Below, in pieces: positions 61,601 through 64,000 of a stretch of 64,000 nucleotides of DNA; the stretch's first letter is position 1, and the number at the start of each line of letters is the position of its first letter. The position numbers and the translations under genes are program-made. Under the pieces are notes generated by a model that was not told the DNA's origin, searched no databases, and worked only from the letters and a program-made list of their open reading frames with translations. Location: positions 840,468-904,467 of the forward strand of contig NZ_VCNA01000001.1 in the NCBI RefSeq assembly GCF_006170445.1, read 5' to 3'. The stretch comes from Brevibacillus dissolubilis. Its GTDB lineage: Bacteria; Bacillota; Bacilli; Brevibacillales; Brevibacillaceae.

Positions 61601-61969
61601 GGCCAGACCCCTGCGCGCGAGCGTGTCGAGCTGTGCAATCGGTTCAATGACGGCGAAAGCGAGCTGTTCCTGATCTCGCTCAAAGCTGGCGGTACCGGAC
61701 TCAACCTGACTGGAGCCGACACCGTCATCCTCTATGACCTCTGGTGGAACCCCGCCGTGGAACAGCAGGCCGCTGACCGCGCCCACCGCATCGGGCAGAA
61801 AAACGTGGTACAGGTCATTCGCCTCGTCACCCAAGGTACGATGGAAGAAAAGATGTACGACCTCCAGCAGAAAAAGAAGCATCTCATCGACGAAGTGATC
61901 CAGTCAGGTCAAGAATCTTTCTCCTCATTGACTGAGCAAGAGATCCGCGAAATCCTGATGATCGGATAA
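58679..61969 (+). CDS. SWIM-domain SNF2-family helicase
   Basis: 1096 residues. N-terminal SWIM zinc finger with C69-x-C71...C81-x-H83 (AECSCPTLGSYHQYCQH). A long family-specific middle is followed by the SNF2 ATPase: TLRDYQKFGFQWMKTL, Walker A DDMGLGKTIQ (from 668), ISPSSLMYNW, Walker B LDEAQAFKN (DEAQ, 769), LTGTPVENQLEELWSIFD, then helicase C with LLFSQFTEMLGLI, YLDGQTPARERVELCNRFNDGE, LISLKAGGTGLNLTGAD and RAHRIGQKN. A DNA translocase probably remodelling DNA-protein complexes; its bacterial role is not settled. Translationally coupled to the phosphatase gene. Confidence 0.94.
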   Translation: MSLSLTKQTMKHWCGQLSYKKGEALSRARKVSYTKYDLDTQSFTATVKATSTHDVSIQFYDNGDVEAECSCPTLGSYHQYCQHIAAVLINLYTLQQDGAVSPLSSDHSGNVEPSHAPSFAGDVELTNSILALFDDKPVRPISNQTLIETRELLEVEFTCRLLTYSRRTSLLGIELKLGPKQLYVVSHLKELLDRIDQRQPCRISRNFTYDPDVHSFTKENEAVIRQLIQMYHEEKTYRDTSPMYSVHAASASADRMILVRPAMWKTLLPLLKQAPKVLLADGDRKFSGIELSHDKIPLHFAFDQAGPQAYQLDVQGLEKITVLESYGMVFTDGRLITLPASQCKRLADLTDLLEKSGQDHIQIESGQMEAFMEKVIPGLKRLGNVQISKAVSEQIVQTPLQAKLYLDRVKDRLLAALEFQYGDIIINPLEAEVNGQNRYSDRLLVRDSEQERHITELIERSPFTKTEGGYVMTDEEAEYDFLYHVVPQLEKLVKIYATTAVKLRIHTGHNIPKVSVNVDVDDRINWLEFKLNMDWIPETEIRNLLQSLEEKRRYYRLPNGSLLPLEGNEFQDLHLFMSEMGLHSSDLRGTELRLPALRGLQLIDPNTQGHNVKLSKSVRQLLDNLRNPDQLDYPVPDSLASTLRDYQKFGFQWMKTLAHYGFGGVLADDMGLGKTIQSIAFIVSVLPDIRQQQTPALIISPSSLMYNWKNEMQKFAPELRVAIVDGSKTDRRRILQDVSQTDVIITSYPLLRRDYELYHDESYHTLILDEAQAFKNYATQTAKAVKLISSQYRFALTGTPVENQLEELWSIFDVVFPALFQDRKAFNNLTRDMIAKRIRPFLLRRVKTDVLQDLPEKIESLHASELLPEQKKLYTAYLAKLQQETLKHLNEGSYQQNRIKILAGLTRLRQICCHPALFVEGYKGSSSKFEQLMEIVEECRSTGKRLLLFSQFTEMLGLIGRELGYQGIPYFYLDGQTPARERVELCNRFNDGESELFLISLKAGGTGLNLTGADTVILYDLWWNPAVEQQAADRAHRIGQKNVVQVIRLVTQGTMEEKMYDLQQKKKHLIDEVIQSGQESFSSLTEQEIREILMIG

Positions 61970-62002
61970 AGGATGGGTTTAGCGATCGATCAGAACAAAA
62001 AG

Positions 62003-62045
62003 AAGCCTTGACCACTGTGCATAGCAGCAGGTCAAGGCTTTTTTC
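62003..62045 (+). terminator. Terminator of the phosphatase-helicase operon
   Basis: AAGCCTTGACC pairs perfectly with GGTCAAGGCTT (11 bp), then T6. Confidence 0.9.
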
Positions 62046-62110
62046 CCGTTCAAAATGATGAATGTCGACCATAGTACGTAATCTACCCCACCGTAATTGC
62101 GTTCAGGTTA

Positions 62111-62139
62111 CTGACGATCCATCATGAAAGGATTATAAT
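62111..62139 (+). promoter_or_regulatory. Promoter for the GNAT gene
   Basis: CTGACG, 17 nt, perfect TATAAT, 50 nt before the ATG. The -35 box is weak. Confidence 0.5.
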
Positions 62140-62188
62140 GGATACGGTAACACAATAACTTGTACATACAAGATAAAGGGGATATATC

Positions 62189-62638
62189 ATGACAGATAAT
62201 CAAGTAGAATTGGTCGCACTACATTCAGAAAATTGGTACGAATGCTGCAAATTGCAGGTTGCCAACGAGCAAATCCACTACATAGAGCCCAATGCGGTAT
62301 CGATCGCTCAGTCCAAATTCGAACCTACCCTACAGCCCTACGCGATTTATTCGGATGGCAAGCCTGTTGGATTTCTGATGTACAATACCGTGGAGGAGGA
62401 GCTTGGCGGGTATTGGATTTACCGTATCATGGTCGATCAGCATGCACAGGGGCAAGGCATTGGATTAAGGGCGGCCGAGCTCATGATTCAACAAATGGCT
62501 GCCCTGCCTGGTTGCCAACGAATCGTGGTCGGCTATCATCCCGAAAATCAGGGAGCAGACCGTCTGTATGCCAGATTGGGCTTTGTCGACAAAGGCGACC
62601 GTTTTGGTAAAGAGATGGCGGTCATCCTTGATCTATAG
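62189..62638 (+). CDS. GNAT N-acetyltransferase (BltD/SpeG-like)
   Basis: 149 residues. VELVALHSENWYECCKLQV, SIAQSKFEPTLQPYAIYSDGKPVGFLMYN, then YWIYRIMVDQHAQGQGIGLRAAELMI with the acetyl-CoA loop QGQGIG, and ENQGADRLYARLGFVDKGDRFGKEMAVILDL. YxxDG-PVGF and W-I-x-R-x-MVD-xxQGxGxG resemble diamine (spermine/spermidine) acetyltransferases such as BltD. The substrate is inference. AAAGGGG lies 7 nt before the ATG. Confidence 0.85.
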   Translation: MTDNQVELVALHSENWYECCKLQVANEQIHYIEPNAVSIAQSKFEPTLQPYAIYSDGKPVGFLMYNTVEEELGGYWIYRIMVDQHAQGQGIGLRAAELMIQQMAALPGCQRIVVGYHPENQGADRLYARLGFVDKGDRFGKEMAVILDL

Positions 62639-62656
62639 ATCGGATAGACAATTGGC

Positions 62657-62693
62657 AAAAAAGCTCTGACGCAGTGATCTGCATCAGAGCTTT
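62657..62693. terminator. Terminator shared by the GNAT gene and tRNA operon 2
   Basis: AAAGCTCTGA pairs with TCAGAGCTTT. The T6 tract is on the minus strand, about 40 nt past the CCA end of tRNA-Leu, so it mainly stops tRNA transcription. Confidence 0.8.
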
Positions 62694-62736
62694 CCTTCTT
62701 ATATCGTATGTAGCAACATGATCATTTGAAAGAAGT

Positions 62737-62823
62737 TGGTGCGGCCGAAGGGACTTGAACCCCCACGGTGTTGCCACCACTAGTACCTGAAACTAGCGCG
62801 TCTGCCAATTCCGCCACGGCCGC
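62737..62823 (-). tRNA. tRNA-Leu(CAG)
   Basis: Acceptor GCGGCCG, anticodon stem CTAGT/ACTAG with loop TTCAGGT (CAG), long variable arm, discriminator A, encoded CCA. Last gene of array 2. Confidence 0.93.
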
Positions 62824-62847
62824 ATATTCACATGTTGTTGAGTAAGA

Positions 62848-62940
62848 TGGCGGACAGGGTGGGATTTGAACCCACGAGACGGTTCAACACCGCCTACACG
62901 ATTTCCAATCGTGCTCCTTCGGCCACTCGGACACCTGTCC
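62848..62940 (-). tRNA. tRNA-Ser(GGA)
   Basis: Acceptor GGACAGG, anticodon stem CACGA/TCGTG with loop TTGGAAA (GGA), long variable arm, discriminator G, encoded CCA. Confidence 0.94.
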
Positions 62941-62948
62941 ATCTGTAA

Positions 62949-63023
62949 TGGCTCCTCAGGACGGACTCGAACCGCCAGCCTACCGGTTAACAGCCGGTTG
63001 CTCCACCATTGAGCTACTGAGGA
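62949..63023 (-). tRNA. tRNA-Asn(GTT)
   Basis: Acceptor TCCTCAG/CTGAGGA, anticodon stem ACCGG/CCGGT with loop CTGTTAA (GTT), discriminator G, encoded CCA. Confidence 0.95.
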
Positions 63024-63035
63024 ACAATATAAAAG

Positions 63036-63112
<77 letters not shown>

Positions 63113-63128
63113 ATTTTACTTTAAAAAT

Positions 63129-63213
63129 TGGTGCGGTCGGTGAGACTCGAACTCACACGGGTCGCCCCGCCACCCCCTCAAGATGGTGCGTCTGCCAATT
63201 CCGCCACGACCGC
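63129..63213 (-). tRNA. tRNA-Leu(GAG)
   Basis: Acceptor GCGGTCG, anticodon stem CCATC/GGTGG with loop TTGAGGG (GAG), GC-rich variable arm, discriminator A, encoded CCA. Confidence 0.9.
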
Positions 63214-63223
63214 AAATCAATTA

Positions 63224-63297
63224 TGGAGGGAGTACCCGGATTTGAACCGGGGGTGAAGGTTTTGCAGACCCGTGCCTTACCACTTGGCTATACTCCC
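63224..63297 (-). tRNA. tRNA-Cys(GCA), second copy
   Basis: Same sequence as the gene at 1916. Anticodon loop CTGCAAA; CCA encoded. Confidence 0.95.
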
Positions 63298-63317
63298 ACT
63301 GATATGAAAAGATATTA

Positions 63318-63394
63318 TGGGGCGATCGAGGGGATTCGAACCCCCGAGTGCCGGAGCCACAATCCGGTGTGTTAACCGCTTCACCACGACCGCC
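63318..63394 (-). tRNA. tRNA-His(GTG), second copy
   Basis: Same sequence as the gene at 2000, including encoded G(-1) and CCA. Confidence 0.95.
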
Positions 63395-63420
63395 ATAATG
63401 AAAAACATTTTGTAGATAAG

Positions 63421-63509
63421 TGGCGGAGGGAGAGGGATTCGAACCCCCGTGACGTTGCCGCCTAACGGTTTTCAAGACCGCCCCGTTATGACCACTTCGG
63501 TATCCCTCC
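63421..63509 (-). tRNA. tRNA-Ser(TGA), second copy
   Basis: Same sequence as the gene at 2103; the 26-bp spacer to tRNA-His is also identical. Confidence 0.95.
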
Positions 63510-63529
63510 GCAATAGTAAAGTGAAGATA

Positions 63530-63612
63530 TGGTGCCGGTAGAGGGACTTGAACCCCCACGGTTTCCCTCACGATTTTGAGTCGCGCGCGTCTGCCAATTC
63601 CGCCATACCGGC
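63530..63612 (-). tRNA. tRNA-Leu(CAA), second copy
   Basis: Same sequence as the gene at 2211; the spacer to tRNA-Ser differs by a few bases. Confidence 0.93.
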
Positions 63613-63628
63613 TTATTCAGATGAAAAA

Positions 63629-63705
63629 TGGTCGGGAAGACAGGATTCGAACCTGCGACCCCTTGGTCCCAAGCCAAGTACTCTACCAAGCTGAGCTACT
63701 TCCCG
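63629..63705 (-). tRNA. tRNA-Pro(TGG)
   Basis: Acceptor CGGGAAG/CTTCCCG, anticodon stem CTTGG/CCAAG with loop CTTGGGA (TGG), discriminator A, encoded CCA. Absent from the matching position of array 1. Confidence 0.95.
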
Positions 63706-63714
63706 ATCATATAG

Positions 63715-63791
63715 TGGCGTGCCCTGAGAGATTCGAACTCCCGACCTTTTGATTCGTAGTCAAACGCTCTATCCGGCTGAGCTAAGGGCAC
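63715..63791 (-). tRNA. tRNA-Arg(ACG), second copy
   Basis: Same sequence as the gene at 2306. Confidence 0.95.
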
Positions 63792-63799
63792 ATCTGTTA

Positions 63800-63875
63800 T
63801 GGAGCGGACGAAGGGTCTCGAACCCTCGACCTTCGCCTTGGCAAGGCGACGCTCTACCAATTGAGCTACGTCCGC
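63800..63875 (-). tRNA. tRNA-Gly(GCC), second copy
   Basis: Same sequence as the gene at 2399. Confidence 0.95.
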
Positions 63876-63894
63876 ATCTTTTTGTTTGGAAAAA

Positions 63895-63970
63895 TGGTGA
63901 GCCATGAAGGACTCGAACCTTCGACCCTCTGATTAAAAGTCAGATGCTCTACCAACTGAGCTAATGGCTC
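63895..63970 (-). tRNA. tRNA-Lys(TTT), second copy
   Basis: Same sequence as the gene at 2493. Confidence 0.95.
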
Positions 63971-63976
63971 CCATAA

Positions 63977-64000
63977 TGGCTGGGGTACTAGGATTTGAAC
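63977..64000 (-). tRNA. tRNA-Gln(TTG), second copy, cut by the window edge
   Basis: Only the 3' part (T arm, acceptor strand, discriminator G, CCA) is inside. It matches the gene at 2578. Confidence 0.85.

Overview
The window comes from a spore-forming, Gram-positive Firmicute of the order Bacillales. The evidence is a GerA-family germinant receptor operon, a CotF-like coat protein, a KapB homologue, a YheC/YheD-type ATP-grasp protein, an SLH-domain surface protein, lipoprotein signal peptides, strong AGGAGG ribosome binding sites and U-tailed hairpin terminators nearly everywhere. Base composition is moderate (about half G+C by eye). Gene content resembles Tumebacillus/Brevibacillus-like bacilli, but that placement is inference.

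Layout. The left edge has a truncated quinone oxidoreductase gene and an acetyltransferase-like gene. A 12-gene tRNA operon follows (1916-3330, minus strand), containing an unexplained pair of 72-73 bp repeats. Next are a MarR/RND-efflux operon (3475-8299), a NarL-type two-component pair (8488-10370), a large levanase with a cre site (10443-13451) and a major SLH surface protein (13876-16227). Region 16.4-25.8 kb holds small accessory genes: an Mpo1/DUF962-like protein, KptA, a cysteine-rich mini-protein followed by four 37-bp repeats, a coiled-coil membrane protein coupled to a NAGPA-type glycosidase, two tandem EamA transporters, a double-P-loop ATPase and a methyltransferase.

From 26 to 32 kb lie spore-related and regulatory genes (CotF-like, GGDEF-EAL, KapB, a Gln-rich probable coat protein). 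A 260-bp imperfect inverted repeat with no gene follows, then an M3 oligoendopeptidase, a VOC protein, two transporters and an ArsR/P1B-ATPase metal-efflux operon whose pump carries an expanded Cys-Cys repeat N-terminus. Region 40.6-43.2 kb is a decayed polymorphic-toxin locus: a subtilisin-like 5' piece is fused out of frame to an Rhs 3' piece, a YwqJ-like deaminase tip is cut off by a second frameshift, and an intact SUKH-type immunity gene follows.

Region 43.4-49.9 kb holds the YheC/D-like gene, a GRDP-like protein with a Cys/Gly tail and the germinant receptor operon (A, C, an extra small membrane protein, B). Region 50.1-56.3 kb is a glycerol-phosphodiester uptake operon (ugpC-A-E-B plus a GDPD esterase) followed by an RluD-type pseudouridine synthase and a deletion-damaged acetyltransferase. 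The right end has a chemoreceptor, a low-molecular-weight tyrosine phosphatase coupled to a SWIM-SNF2 helicase, a GNAT acetyltransferase and a second tRNA array (62737-64000, running off the edge) that is partly a duplicate of the first.

No rRNA gene, CRISPR array, prophage or insertion sequence was seen. The best candidates for undescribed biology are the covarying repeats beside tRNA-fMet, the long inverted repeat at 31.9-32.2 kb, and the Cys-Cys repeat extension of the metal pump.
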